DNA of 64,000 nt. Origin: Metabacillus arenae. GTDB taxonomy: Bacteria; Bacillota; Bacilli; Bacillales; Bacillaceae. The number at the start of each line of letters is the position of its first letter. Position 1 is the stretch's first letter. Below are positions 6,916 through 15,024 of the stretch, one piece after another. The stretch spans positions 1 through 64,000 of the forward strand of contig NZ_JACXAI010000019.1 of the NCBI RefSeq assembly GCF_014773385.1, given 5' to 3'. The notes under the pieces were generated by a model. It was not told the origin of the DNA and searched no databases. It was given only the letters and a program-made list of their open reading frames with translations. Both the position numbers and the translations under genes were made by a program.

Positions 6916-8076
6916 TTAATAGTCTCTAAGCTCACGATTAATAAAACATTCAACTGCAAAGGCAGAGACGCCTAAAGCGGCGGAATAAATAGACAGCTGA
7001 GAGAATTTGATTTTTAAGTCTTTTTGATGGAATTTAAGTGTATGTTCTTCAACAGTATGATAGATCGGTGTCTCCAGCCATTCCTTTGCCATAGCAAGGC
7101 GATTGCCAATAATAATTTGCTCCGGGTTGAAAGTATTGATAATATTGTTAATCCCAATTCCTAAGTAAAAACCGATTTGTTCAAATAATTGGATGACCTC
7201 GCTGTTATTTTCCCTTGCTTGTTCTATCAATGAAGGAAGAGTTGTATTTTCGTCAGGGGCATTTTTTAACAAAGCGTATTCTGAGGCGTATGCTTCCCAG
7301 CAACCTTTTCCTCCGCACTTACATGGCTTTCCATTCATTTGAATGATCATATGGCCCATCTCACCTGAATAACCATTGATTCCGTGGTAGAGTTCATTCT
7401 TTACTATCAGCCCTGCACCTATCCCTATTCCAGCACTAACATAAATGATATCTTGAAAATCTTGGCCTGCTCCAAATTGCTTTTCACCATATGCTCCGGC
7501 GTTTGCTTCATTAACAATAATTGTGGGAATACTGAACTTTTCTTCAATTTTGTTCTTTATCGTACAGTTTTCCCAGCCTAAATTTGGTGCAAGCAATACT
7601 TTCCCATGATTGTCCACAATCCCAGGTACACCAATGCCAATTCCAATAACTTCATAACGGCTGTTTGGCGCCTCCTGTATAAAAGTGCGGATGATATTAT
7701 CGACAACTTGTAAGACATTTTCAATAGAAGTATCGGTTATTGTTTCGTTTTTTTCTGCAAGGATGTTACCTCTTAGATCGGTTAAAACCCCAAGGACATA
7801 GTTTACCCCTATATCAATACCAATTGAAAAACCAGTTGCTTTGTTAAAATGCAACAGTACCGGTCTTCGTCCTCCGCTTGATTCCCCAGGACCAGATTCA
7901 TAAATAAGTTTTTCATCTATTAATTCATTAACTAGGGAAGAGACCGTTGCTTTATTTAATCCTGTCCGGTGAGCGATATCAGCACGGGATAATGGCTCAT
8001 GCTTCAATATCGTCTCAAATACGATTGCTTTGTTATTTTTTTTGACTACCTGTTGATTCCATGTTATTGGCTGCAC
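6916..8076 (-). CDS. xylR: Xylose repressor XylR (ROK family)
   Basis: A 386-residue ROK repressor. The N-terminal winged helix includes LSRADIAHRTGLNKATVSSLVNELI at about residues 30 to 54. It is followed by a sugar-kinase-like ROK domain with SIGIDIGVNYVLGVLTDL, the IGIGVPGIVD segment, the ROK signature around YVSAGIGIGAGLIV, and a zinc-type cysteine cluster CKCGGKGCWE. XylR binds xyl operators and releases them on binding xylose. It is divergent from xylB and xylA, the normal Bacillus arrangement, and its operators are visible at 8404-8430 and 10082-10108. The start is probably the GTG at 8076, with AAGGAG about 12 nt upstream. Length and domain order are complete. Confidence 0.93.
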   Translation of the reverse strand: MQPITWNQQVVKKNNKAIVFETILKHEPLSRADIAHRTGLNKATVSSLVNELIDEKLIYESGPGESSGGRRPVLLHFNKATGFSIGIDIGVNYVLGVLTDLRGNILAEKNETITDTSIENVLQVVDNIIRTFIQEAPNSRYEVIGIGIGVPGIVDNHGKVLLAPNLGWENCTIKNKIEEKFSIPTIIVNEANAGAYGEKQFGAGQDFQDIIYVSAGIGIGAGLIVKNELYHGINGYSGEMGHMIIQMNGKPCKCGGKGCWEAYASEYALLKNAPDENTTLPSLIEQARENNSEVIQLFEQIGFYLGIGINNIINTFNPEQIIIGNRLAMAKEWLETPIYHTVEEHTLKFHQKDLKIKFSQLSIYSAALGVSAFAVECFINRELRDY

Positions 8077-8137
8077 GGGTTCAAAATTCTCCTTATCTAT
8101 ATTTGAAGTAGTCGGTCATTCACCTATTGCTATTTTA

Positions 8138-8183
8138 TTGGTTCAGAAAGGTAAAGGTAATTAAAGTATTAACGTGTTAAAGT
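8138..8183. repeat. Copy 1 of a shared intergenic motif ending in TTAACGTGTTAA
   Basis: TTGGTTCAGAAAG (8138-8150) followed by TTAAAG and the palindrome TTAACGTGTTAA (8169-8180), then AAG. A closely matching arrangement lies at 37819-37867. It sits just upstream of xylR. Function is unknown; the palindrome could be a regulator site. Confidence 0.5.
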
Positions 8184-8191
8184 GAGATATC

Positions 8192-8318
8192 TTTGTCCAG
8201 CTCCGAGCGCCATCGGCTCGAGGTCACAAGTCAATCCGTCAAGAAGGTTAAAAAACAACCTTCATGCCGGCTCGCCTTGTGCTTGTCGCCGATAGTCGGG
8301 CGCTCTGCGCTTTTCTTA
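8192..8318. repeat. Dispersed hairpin repeat (copy B)
   Basis: About 125 bp with the conserved ends CAGCTCCGAGCGCC...CTCGAGGTCA and CTTGTGCTTGTCGCC...GCGCTTTTCTTA. The centre holds the inverted repeat AAGGTTaaaaaaCAACCTT. The outer parts are complementary (GAGCGCC...GGGCGCTC), so the whole folds into a long hairpin. It lies in the xylR-xylB intergenic region, away from the operator. It resembles small non-coding repeats of Bacillus genomes. Confidence 0.7.
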
Positions 8319-8403
8319 CTTCACAAAAGCAAAATCTTTTAGAAAAACGTCATTATCAATGATATCACCAGAATATTCTTTTCTTCTGTATTAATAGTAT
8401 ATA

Positions 8404-8430
8404 CTTAGTTTAATCAATATACAAACAAAG
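8404..8430. promoter_or_regulatory. Degenerate xyl operator upstream of xylB
   Basis: CTTAGTTTAA (8404-8413), 7 bp, then ACAAACAAAG (8421-8430). The half sites match the perfect operator at 10082-10108 in layout and at most positions, so this is a probable XylR site between xylR and xylB. Confidence 0.65.
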
Positions 8431-8485
8431 AATCTAATGATATAATAAATGAAAATTTTCACCAAGCATAGGATCTTTTATGAAA

Positions 8486-8499
8486 TGTAAACGGTTTCG
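8486..8499 (+). promoter_or_regulatory. cre site (CcpA) before xylB
   Basis: TGTAAACGGTTTCG matches the cre consensus TGWAANCGNTNWCA except for the last base. It lies 34 bp before the xylB start, downstream of the xyl operator, fitting carbon catabolite repression. Confidence 0.6.
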
Positions 8500-8532
8500 C
8501 ATTAGGTGAGAAAAATGAAAGAGGTGGAATGA

Positions 8533-10032
8533 GTGAACTATGTACTTGGAATTGATTTAGGGACAAGCGCTGTTAAAATTTTATTGTTAAATCAAAATGG
8601 GGAAATCTGTGATGAAATTTCAAAACCATATCCTTTGATTCAAGAAAAGTCTGGATATAGTGAACAGGATCCACTACAATGGGTGGACCGAACAACTGAG
8701 GCACTTTCAGAAATAGTTGCTCAATTTGATGGAGAAGTTCAGGACATAGAGGGAATCAGTTTTTCCGGACAAATGCACGGCCTGGTTCTATTAGATCAGA
8801 ATCACCAGTTAGTAAGAAATGCTATTCTTTGGAATGATACGAGAACAACAGACCAATGCCGGCAAATCTACCAAGCTATTGGAAAAGAACGTCTATTAGA
8901 CATAACGAAAAATCCTGCACTAGAAGGATTTACTCTTCCAAAACTTTTGTGGGTGAAGGAAAATGAACCAGATTTATATGAAAAAGCGGCTGTTTTTATG
9001 CTTCCAAAGGATTATTTGCGTTATAGAATGACAGGTAAAATTCATAGTGAATACTCGGATGCAGCGGGAACACTTTTATTAGATATTAATCAAAAGGAGT
9101 GGAGCAAAGAAATTTGTCATCATTTCGAGCTAAAAGAAGATTTTTGTCCAGAACTTGTTGAATCACATGCATTTGTTGGCACACTTAACGAGGAATTTGC
9201 AAAGAAAACTGGACTCTCAAGCTCAACGAAGGTATTTGCTGGGGGAGCTGATAATGCTTGCGGGGCAATCGGAGCAGGAATCCTAACAGAAGGAAAAACA
9301 TTATGCAGTATCGGAACATCTGGTGTGATTCTCTCGTATGAACAAGGCGGGGACAGAAATTTTCAAGGGAAAGTTCATTATTTTAATCATGGAAAAGAAA
9401 ATGCCTATTATTCAATGGGGGTAACACTTGCAGCAGGGTACAGCTTAAGTTGGTTTAAGGATGTATTCGCAGAAAATGAGTCGTTTGAAGAATTGTTAGA
9501 AGAAGTGAAGGATGTCCCTATTGGTGCAAATGGTTTACTGTTTACGCCATATATAGTGGGCGAACGAACACCTCATGCAGATTCAGCAGTACGCGGAAGC
9601 TTTATTGGAATAGACGCAGCCCATACAAAAAAGGATTTTTCCCGTGCCGTTATTGAAGGAATTACATTTTCATTAAATGAATCGATTGAGATTTTTCGTG
9701 AAAATGGAATGGAGGTTGATACAATTATTTCAATTGGCGGCGGAGCTAAAAATAAGGAATGGCTCCAAATTCAAGCCGATGTTTTTAATGCTGAAATTGT
9801 AAAGCTGACGAATGAACAAGGACCTGGAATGGGAGCGGCCATGTTAGCTGCTTATGGATGCGAATGGTTTCCAACTCTTCAGGAATGTGCAGATCAATTT
9901 ATAAGAAAAGGAAAAACATTCTTCCCTAATAAAGACGATGCGGAAAAATATCAAAAAATTTATAGGTTATATAAAAGTGTCTATCAGCAAACAAAGGAAT
10001 TAAATGAAGGCTTAAAAGAATTTCGTCAATAA
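8533..10032 (+). CDS. xylB: Xylulokinase
   Basis: A 499-residue FGGY-family sugar kinase that phosphorylates D-xylulose to xylulose 5-phosphate. The N-terminal ATP-binding fold begins YVLGIDLGTSAVKILLL, followed by the substrate segment ISFSGQMHGLVLLD typical of XylB. The catalytic aspartate region is GGADNACGAIGAG near residue 236. The second domain carries ITFSLNESIEIF and SIGGGAKNKEWLQIQADVF. The length is that of Bacillus xylulokinases. The start is a GTG with AGAGGTGG upstream. Unlike the B. subtilis xylA-xylB order, xylB comes first here and xylA has its own operator-promoter. A short hairpin (AAGAATAG...CTATTCTT) follows the gene at about 10043-10074. Confidence 0.95.
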   Translation: MNYVLGIDLGTSAVKILLLNQNGEICDEISKPYPLIQEKSGYSEQDPLQWVDRTTEALSEIVAQFDGEVQDIEGISFSGQMHGLVLLDQNHQLVRNAILWNDTRTTDQCRQIYQAIGKERLLDITKNPALEGFTLPKLLWVKENEPDLYEKAAVFMLPKDYLRYRMTGKIHSEYSDAAGTLLLDINQKEWSKEICHHFELKEDFCPELVESHAFVGTLNEEFAKKTGLSSSTKVFAGGADNACGAIGAGILTEGKTLCSIGTSGVILSYEQGGDRNFQGKVHYFNHGKENAYYSMGVTLAAGYSLSWFKDVFAENESFEELLEEVKDVPIGANGLLFTPYIVGERTPHADSAVRGSFIGIDAAHTKKDFSRAVIEGITFSLNESIEIFRENGMEVDTIISIGGGAKNKEWLQIQADVFNAEIVKLTNEQGPGMGAAMLAAYGCEWFPTLQECADQFIRKGKTFFPNKDDAEKYQKIYRLYKSVYQQTKELNEGLKEFRQ

Positions 10033-10081
10033 CGTTGATCATAAGAATAGGAGGGATTTTTCCATTCTATTCTTACATTTT

Positions 10082-10108
10082 CTTAGTTTGTTTGATAGAC
10101 AAACTAAG
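10082..10108. promoter_or_regulatory. xyl operator between xylB and xylA
   Basis: A perfect 10-bp inverted repeat, CTTAGTTTGT (10082-10091) and ACAAACTAAG (10099-10108), around 7 bp TTGATAG. It is essentially the known Bacillus xylO. It overlaps the -35 box of the xylA promoter. Confidence 0.92.
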
Positions 10109-10124
10109 TGACGGTTGTTATAAT
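10096..10124 (+). promoter_or_regulatory. xylA promoter
   Basis: TAGACA (10096-10101), a 17-bp spacer and a perfect TATAAT (10119-10124). The -35 lies inside the xyl operator, so XylR binding would block RNA polymerase directly. Confidence 0.75.
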
Positions 10125-10165
10125 AATTTTAAAGCTATAAATTTCCGATTTATTCACCATCTATT

Positions 10166-10179
10166 TGAAAGCGATAACA
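10166..10179 (+). promoter_or_regulatory. cre site (CcpA) before xylA
   Basis: TGAAAGCGATAACA fits the cre consensus TGWAANCGNTNWCA at every position. It lies about 45 bp downstream of the -10, a roadblock position. Confidence 0.8.
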
Positions 10180-10223
10180 GTTTGATAATTTGTAATCTTA
10201 AACAATCGTAGGAGGTTATGAAA

Positions 10224-11555
10224 ATGGCATACTTTCCAGATATTAGTAACGTAAAATACGAAGGTGCAGCATCAAAAAACCCATTCGCATTTAAATACTA
10301 CAATCCTGAGGAACTGGTAAACGGTAAAACAATGGAAGAGCTGCTTCGTTTTTCTGTGGCTTATTGGCATACGTTCACAGCAGAAGGCACAGACCCATTC
10401 GGAGTTGGGACAGCTCAGCGTCCTTGGGACCAATTAAAGGGAATGGATCTGGCAAAAGCACGGGTAGAGGCAGCATTTGAATTATTTGAAAAATTAAATG
10501 TCCCATTCTTTTGTTTTCATGATGTAGATATTGCACCAGAGGGCTCCACATTAAAAGAAACATACAAAAATTTAGATGAAATTGTTGACATAATTAAAGG
10601 TTATATGAAAACGAGTAAAACAAAATTACTATGGAATACAGCAAATATGTTCACCCATCCACGATATGTTCATGGGGCAGCTACTTCAAATCATGCTGAT
10701 GTTTATGCATATTCAGCAGCAAAAGTAAAAAAAGGATTAGAAATTGGAAAAGAATTAGGAGCAGAAAATTATGTGTTTTGGGGTGGCCGTGAAGGCTATG
10801 AAACATTGCTAAACACGGATATGAAGCTAGAACAGGATAATCTGGCTCGCTTTTTCCATATGGCGATTGAGTATGCAAAAGAAATAGGATTTGATGCTCC
10901 ATTCCTAATTGAACCAAAACCAAAAGAGCCGACTAAGCACCAATATGATTTTGATGTCGCAACAAGCCTCGCATTTTTGCAAAAATATAATTTAACGGAT
11001 TACTTCAAATTTAATGTCGAAGCAAATCATGCTACTCTAGCCGGCCACACATTTGAACATGAGCTTAGGGTTGCACGTATTAATGGTATGCTGGGTTCAG
11101 TTGATGCCAATCAAGGAGATACATTACTGGGGTGGGATACAGATGAGTTTCCAACTGATTTATATTCAACAACCTTAGCTATGTATGAAATTTTGAAGAA
11201 CGGCGGATTGGGAAGAGGCGGACTTAACTTTGATGCAAAAGTAAGAAGAGGATCATTCGAGGCAGACGACCTATTCCATGCCCATATTGCAGGAATGGAT
11301 AGTTTTGCAATCGGTCTAAAGGTTGCGAATAAACTTATTGAAGATAAAGTGTTAGATCATTTTATAGAAGAACGCTATAGAAGCTTCTCAGAAGGAATTG
11401 GCTTAGATATTGTCGAAGGAAAAACCGATTTGAAACAGTTAGAAGCTTATGCTCTGCAACTAAACAATATTGAAAATAAATCTGGCAGACAGGAGCGCTT
11501 AAAAGCGTTAATTAATCAATATTTGCTTGAAACACTTTCTAGTGTAACAGTTTAA
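10224..11555 (+). CDS. xylA: Xylose isomerase
   Basis: A 443-residue xylose isomerase converting D-xylose to D-xylulose, the substrate of XylB. Diagnostic segments are [13 protein letters not shown] with the catalytic histidine, [22 protein letters not shown], the metal-binding [35 protein letters not shown], and [10 protein letters not shown]...[10 protein letters not shown]. The length fits class II isomerases of Bacillus. The ATG at 10224 sits 8 nt after AGGAGG; the in-frame ATG at 10218 is too close to the ribosome site. The gene is expressed from its own promoter with a xyl operator and cre. It ends in a hairpin terminator. No xylose transporter or beta-xylosidase gene is adjacent, so xylose must enter through a system elsewhere. 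Confidence 0.96.
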   Translation: MAYFPDISNVKYEGAASKNPFAFKYYNPEELVNGKTMEELLRFSVAYWHTFTAEGTDPFGVGTAQRPWDQLKGMDLAKARVEAAFELFEKLNVPFFCFHDVDIAPEGSTLKETYKNLDEIVDIIKGYMKTSKTKLLWNTANMFTHPRYVHGAATSNHADVYAYSAAKVKKGLEIGKELGAENYVFWGGREGYETLLNTDMKLEQDNLARFFHMAIEYAKEIGFDAPFLIEPKPKEPTKHQYDFDVATSLAFLQKYNLTDYFKFNVEANHATLAGHTFEHELRVARINGMLGSVDANQGDTLLGWDTDEFPTDLYSTTLAMYEILKNGGLGRGGLNFDAKVRRGSFEADDLFHAHIAGMDSFAIGLKVANKLIEDKVLDHFIEERYRSFSEGIGLDIVEGKTDLKQLEAYALQLNNIENKSGRQERLKALINQYLLETLSSVTV

Positions 11556-11573
11556 TTTTTTTGCATCCATACT

Positions 11574-11627
11574 AAACCATTTATGTGCTGGAATTCAAAA
11601 TTTCATCGCATAAATGGTTTTGTTTTT
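11574..11627 (+). terminator. xylA terminator
   Basis: Inverted repeat AAACCATTTATG (11574-11585) and CATAAATGGTTT (11609-11620) with a 23-base loop, followed by TGTTTTTT. Confidence 0.75.
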
Positions 11628-11813
11628 TAGGTGACTTACAAATGTCTAAGATTTAAAAGGTGTCCTTCCAAGTCGGTGTTTAGGATATATAAATTAATAG
11701 ATCGGTTTAATCTCGTTGCTGCATTAAAGAAGTCCAATCACTGATTTGATCATCAAGAAACTTTCAGTTTTGATCCAAGAAAAAGGGGAAATAGATAAAA
11801 TGAGGTGATGATC

Positions 11814-11954
11814 ATGAAAAAGGAACAGTCTAATGGAACAAATGAAAATGAATCAATTGAACAAAAGAAGAAAAAGCAAGACAATCAAGACATAGAACCT
11901 CAGCGTGACCCTTCAAAAGAAAGTGAAAGTACGGAAGAAAACCAAAATAAATAA
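11814..11954 (+). CDS. Small highly charged protein (46 aa)
   Basis: A 46-residue reading frame starting MKKEQSNGTNENES with an ATG at 11814 and GAGGTGAT just upstream. It is almost wholly hydrophilic: Glu, Gln, Asn, Lys and Ser dominate, and there is no Cys, Trp, Tyr, Phe or Leu. It is therefore predicted to be disordered. A clean intrinsic terminator follows 9 bp after the stop, so it looks like a complete monocistronic unit. The composition recalls small stress or spore-associated proteins of Bacillus, but I recognise no family. It is a real gene candidate because of the ribosome site, terminator and lack of a competing frame. Confidence 0.6.
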   Translation: MKKEQSNGTNENESIEQKKKKQDNQDIEPQRDPSKESESTEENQNK

Positions 11955-11963
11955 AATTTAGAG

Positions 11964-11990
11964 GAGCTGACCGATGTCAGCTCTTTTTTT
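11964..11990 (+). terminator. Intrinsic terminator after the 46-aa gene
   Basis: Stem GAGCTGAC (11964-11971) and GTCAGCTC (11976-11983), loop CGAT, followed by seven T residues. Confidence 0.9.
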
Positions 11991-12029
11991 AAAAGATAAG
12001 AAAGTATAAGTTTTTGTACCAAGTTTTCG

Positions 12030-12154
12030 TGTCTAGCTCCAGCGCCTAGCCCCTCGAGGTCATAAGCCACAAATGAATTGAAGGTAAAGAACACCTTCAT
12101 TTCATTTGCGTCTTATGCTTGTCGGGGCTGAACAAGGCGCTTGCGCTTTTCTTA
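12030..12154. repeat. Dispersed hairpin repeat (copy C)
   Basis: About 125 bp with ends GTCTAGCTCCAGCGCCTAGC...CTCGAGGTCATAAGC and TTATGCTTGTCGGGGCTG...GGCGCTTGCGCTTTTCTTA. The arms are complementary and a central inverted pair is present (GAAGGTaaagaACACCTTC, with ATGAA arms). It is the same element as copies A and B but with a different centre, so the ends are conserved and the middle drifts. Confidence 0.72.
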
Positions 12155-12490
12155 ATGTGTACATAAGTATAAAATTTTGCCCTGCGACAGACCTTGATAA
12201 TGTGGTGGTTTTCGTGTATGGAGACAAATATTTTCAAACGGATTTTTTGGGGATCAGCATAAACATAAACACTGGGAGAATACCTGAGGATTGGCTACCA
12301 AACTCTCTGAGCTAGCACGCAAATGTAAAATCTGGCTCAATTCACCCTGCATGAGGAAGTGCTTCACTCAAAAAAGTTGTATCTGGTTCGTATAGAGGTT
12401 AATTGGATCATAAAGTTCTTGTTCATTACGAAAGTTTTGAACCATGCTGATTAGGGCATAAAGTTAGTAAAAAAGCAGAGGAGTAAACAA
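12155..12490 (+). other. Intergenic segment with a possible decayed reading frame
   Basis: An open frame runs out of repeat copy C to 12315. Its last 45 residues (DNVVVFVYGDKYFQTDFLG...PEDWLPNSLS) look protein-like, but there is no start or ribosome site of its own. It may be a gene remnant cut by the repeat. The rest up to the corA start shows nothing I can assign. Confidence 0.3.
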
Positions 12491-13438
12491 ATGGAAATCT
12501 TTGAAGGGAGAGAGTGGCGCTGGTTTCAGCTGCATCTATTTGAAAAAGAAGCAGCGGGAGACATGATTCCCCCAGCTTACAGCGAAACTTACCAAAAGTG
12601 GCTTCAACAATTAAAACCAGATAATCGCAATTCAATTAGAATGGAAGTAATTAACTCAAATCATGCAGCAGTATATGGCTCCTTAGTTTATCATCAAGGG
12701 TTAGATAAAGAAGAAAACTATCAAGTTTTTCACTTCTATCTCACCAAAGAATTTTTTTTAACGGTAGATCTTCAGCCTTCTTTAATAGAAAAAATAAATC
12801 TAACCAAAACAAAACACCAGATGCTTACAGTAGATAATGGATTGCATGCCTTCTTTGTGGTAGTAGGCATGCTAATGAGTGAACATCTGGAGGGGATCGA
12901 TCAATTTGAAGAAAAGCTTCGAGAACAAATTTGGAAGGTTTATCATGATAACGACAGCAAAATATTAGAAGAAGTTAATCGCAAAAGGCACGAATTACTT
13001 GTGTACAAGAGCTTAATTCTAACACTTATAGAAATAGAAATGGCCGTAAGAGAGGCATTTTTAATGAAGGATGGGATAACAGGTGAGCACTACCGAACCT
13101 ATCAAAGAATAGAAAGAGGCTTTAAGCTGGTAAAGGAATATGAAGAAGAAGTTGACAATCTCATTCATTCCGAGGAAGTGATAAGTACATATCGTGGAAA
13201 TGAAATTATGAAGGCGTTAACAATTTTCACAGCTATTTTCACACCTATGACAGCGTTAGGAGCATTGTGGGGAATGAATTTTAAGCATATGCCAGAACTC
13301 GATTGGAAGCTTGGATACTTATTTTCTTTATCATTAATTTTCATCTCTACGTTCATTATTTATTTCAATTTAAGGAAAAGAGGATGGACCGGAGACATCT
13401 TAAAAAAGAAGAAAAAGAATACCTTTTTTAAAGAATAG
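12491..13438 (+). CDS. CorA-family divalent cation transporter
   Basis: A 315-residue protein with the CorA plan: a long cytoplasmic N-terminal domain, a helical stalk (about residues 140 to 240), and two C-terminal membrane helices. The first helix ends with the family GMN motif in ALWGMNFKHMPEL. The second helix is LGYLFSLSLIFISTFIIYF, and the Lys-rich tail (KKKKKN) is the usual CorA anchor. It should form a pentameric Mg2+ or Co2+/Ni2+ channel in the cytoplasmic membrane. The ATG is preceded by GAGGAG. The gene stands alone. The N-terminal domain is divergent, so the ion is not certain. Confidence 0.88.
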   Translation: MEIFEGREWRWFQLHLFEKEAAGDMIPPAYSETYQKWLQQLKPDNRNSIRMEVINSNHAAVYGSLVYHQGLDKEENYQVFHFYLTKEFFLTVDLQPSLIEKINLTKTKHQMLTVDNGLHAFFVVVGMLMSEHLEGIDQFEEKLREQIWKVYHDNDSKILEEVNRKRHELLVYKSLILTLIEIEMAVREAFLMKDGITGEHYRTYQRIERGFKLVKEYEEEVDNLIHSEEVISTYRGNEIMKALTIFTAIFTPMTALGALWGMNFKHMPELDWKLGYLFSLSLIFISTFIIYFNLRKRGWTGDILKKKKKNTFFKE

Positions 13439-13574
13439 ACAAACTGGTGCAGTGCGATATTCCTTTCAAGAAACCAACCAAGCATGACTAAACGATCATT
13501 TATATAAAAGAAAGTTTAATAGGGGGAGTATGGTGGAAATTCAAAACCACAACACTAAAAGGAGGAATTTAAAA

Positions 13575-13847
13575 ATGGCACAAAACAACAACAATAACAA
13601 AATGAGCCGCGAAGAAGCTGGAAGAAAAGGTGGAGAACAAACAAGCAAGAATCATGATAAGGAATTCTATCAAGAAATCGGAGAAAAAGGTGGAGAACAA
13701 ACAAGCAAAAACCATGATAAGGAATTCTACCAAGAAATTGGTGAAAAAGGCGGAGAACAAACAAGCAAAAACCACGATAAAGACTTCTACCGGGAGATCG
13801 GCTCAAAAGGCGGCAGACAAAGCGGCAACAACAATAACAATTCATAA
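13575..13847 (+). CDS. KGG-repeat general stress protein (GsiB-like)
   Basis: A 90-residue hydrophilic protein built from a 20-residue unit, KGGEQTSKNHDKEFYQEIGE, present almost three times, flanked by an Asn-rich start and end. The KGG motif appears four times. This is the pattern of the stress-induced bacterial repeat found in GsiB of B. subtilis, a LEA-like protein of the sigma-B regulon. The ATG at 13575 follows GGAGGA by 8 nt; an upstream in-frame start at 13530 has no such support and would overlap the ribosome site. The near-identical 60-bp DNA repeats make length change by slippage likely. No sigma-B promoter could be assigned with confidence. Confidence 0.85.
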   Translation: MAQNNNNNKMSREEAGRKGGEQTSKNHDKEFYQEIGEKGGEQTSKNHDKEFYQEIGEKGGEQTSKNHDKDFYREIGSKGGRQSGNNNNNS

Positions 13848-13854
13848 AGAAAGA

Positions 13855-13889
13855 AAGGAAGAACTAGCTCGTTTAGTTCTTCCTTTTTT
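13855..13889 (+). terminator. Terminator of the KGG stress gene
   Basis: An 11-bp stem AAGGAAGAACT (13855-13865) and AGTTCTTCCTT (13875-13885), 9-base loop, then a T-run. Confidence 0.9.
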
Positions 13890-13959
13890 AATTCTATCTA
13901 TGAAGGTTTCCTAAAAATCCTATTAGATTTTGTCGTTTTTTGTCGAATAATCGATAAAT

Positions 13960-14040
13960 CGAAATTTTCGAAGATAATAGTGAAAAAATCGAAGATATAT
14001 TTCAGATATCGAAGATATATTGGCAAAAATCGAAGATAAG
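13960..14040. repeat. Short phased repeat of TCGAAGATA
   Basis: TCGAAGATA occurs at 13968, 13989, 14009 and 14030, spacing 21, 20 and 21 bp, or about two helical turns. Nearby related pieces (GTCGAATAATCGATAAATCG) lie just upstream. It is in the intergenic space between the KGG gene and the cold-shock gene. Function is unknown. Confidence 0.6.
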
Positions 14041-14440
14041 TGCGAACAAACTCTGGCTGATCAAGATTAAATAGCATTAGTAATCGGATGAACATAGAGA
14101 AATCGTTTGAAATGTCCCCAAAATTAAGTGAAACTTCCTAAAAAACTATTCAGAGAGTATAAAATAAAAGAAAATCGGCAATTTCCCTTTGTCCCTTCAA
14201 AATACGGAGCATTTTTTTAACTAGCAATCGGAGCACTTTCGATTACCAATTTGAATTGTTAAGAAATTTTGGTTTGTTAAAGGAGAATGATATGCATGTG
14301 AAATTGCGCTGATTTCATCCATTTCACCCTCTGACAAGATACACCATGATCTCAAGGAAAGCATTTAACTTTTATATCGTTACGAAGCTGAGAATTGGAG
14401 GGACAAACCCCGAAGATACCACTTTATTCCAAATTTAGAG
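14041..14440. other. Intergenic segment without recognisable gene
   Basis: About 400 bp of AT-rich DNA between the phased repeat and the csp terminator. I see no frame with coding character and no clear promoter. The stretch AAATGTCCCCAAAATTAAG near 14111 could be a mobile-element leftover, but I cannot support that. Confidence 0.4.
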
Positions 14441-14471
14441 AAAATAAAAACAGACCCAAAACCCGAGTCTG
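14441..14471 (-). terminator. Terminator of the cold-shock gene
   Basis: Read on the minus strand: CAGAC...GTCTG stem (14467-14471 with 14451-14455), then a T-rich tail (GTTTTTATTTT). The 11-base loop makes it moderate in strength. Confidence 0.6.
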
Positions 14472-14488
14472 CTTTATTGTCATTTGAA

Positions 14489-14689
14489 TTATAATTTACG
14501 TACGTTAACAGCCTGAGGTCCGCGTTGACCTTCTTCTGTTTCAAATTCTACATCCTGGCCTTCATCCAAAGACTTGAATCCTTCTCCTTCAATAGCTGAA
14601 AAGTGAACAAATACATCGTCTCCACCCTCAACCTCAATAAATCCAAAGCCTTTTTCTGCGTTAAACCATTTTACCTTACCTTGCGCCAT
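14489..14689 (-). CDS. Cold-shock protein (CspA/CspB family)
   Basis: A complete 66-residue cold-shock domain: [20 protein letters not shown] at the N-terminus with RNP1 (KGFGFIEV), RNP2 (VFVHF) near residue 28, and [14 protein letters not shown] at the end. It is an RNA chaperone that binds single-stranded RNA and DNA. The ATG has GGAGGAAA upstream. About 335 bp of non-coding sequence precede it before the divergent AEC gene, enough for the long structured leader typical of csp genes. I could not fix its promoter. Several csp paralogues are usual in Bacillaceae, so I give no single gene symbol. Confidence 0.96.
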   Translation of the reverse strand: MAQGKVKWFNAEKGFGFIEVEGGDDVFVHFSAIEGEGFKSLDEGQDVEFETEEGQRGPQAVNVRKL

Positions 14690-15024
14690 TTACTATTTCC
14701 TCCTAATGTTCAAAAACATTTAATACTTTTTCGTGTACTAGTATATCCAGAAAAACTCTTTTTAGACATTTTTTTTAAATAAAGTAATAATGGATGATTA
14801 TTGTTTAATATTGGTGTTTTATCAGTAACTGATTTTTAAAAATCAATGAAAAAAAATTTTTCCAAAAAAGCGAAAAGTGAAAAGGCTTACATTTCTTCGA
14901 GCATGATAAACTTAATATTACTAGTTCATTTTATCGTCTGATTCAAGTAAGAAAAAGGACAAGACAATGATTCCTAGTTTTTTTAATCGATAAAAGTATT
15001 TAATATAACTATGAAGGTGATGAG
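14690..15024. other. Divergent csp / AEC intergenic region
   Basis: It holds the csp ribosome site and probably its long leader (minus strand) and the AEC promoter (plus strand). It is AT-rich, with no reading frame. No operator is clear. Confidence 0.4.

Noticed and set aside
13555-13845. Long open frames on the minus strand opposite the KGG stress gene
   Set aside because: They mirror the codon-biased repeats of the real gene and give improbable Cys/Phe-rich proteins without ribosome sites.
13960-14040. Possible CRISPR array
   Set aside because: The repeated unit is only 9 bp with about 11-bp spacers, and no cas genes are present.
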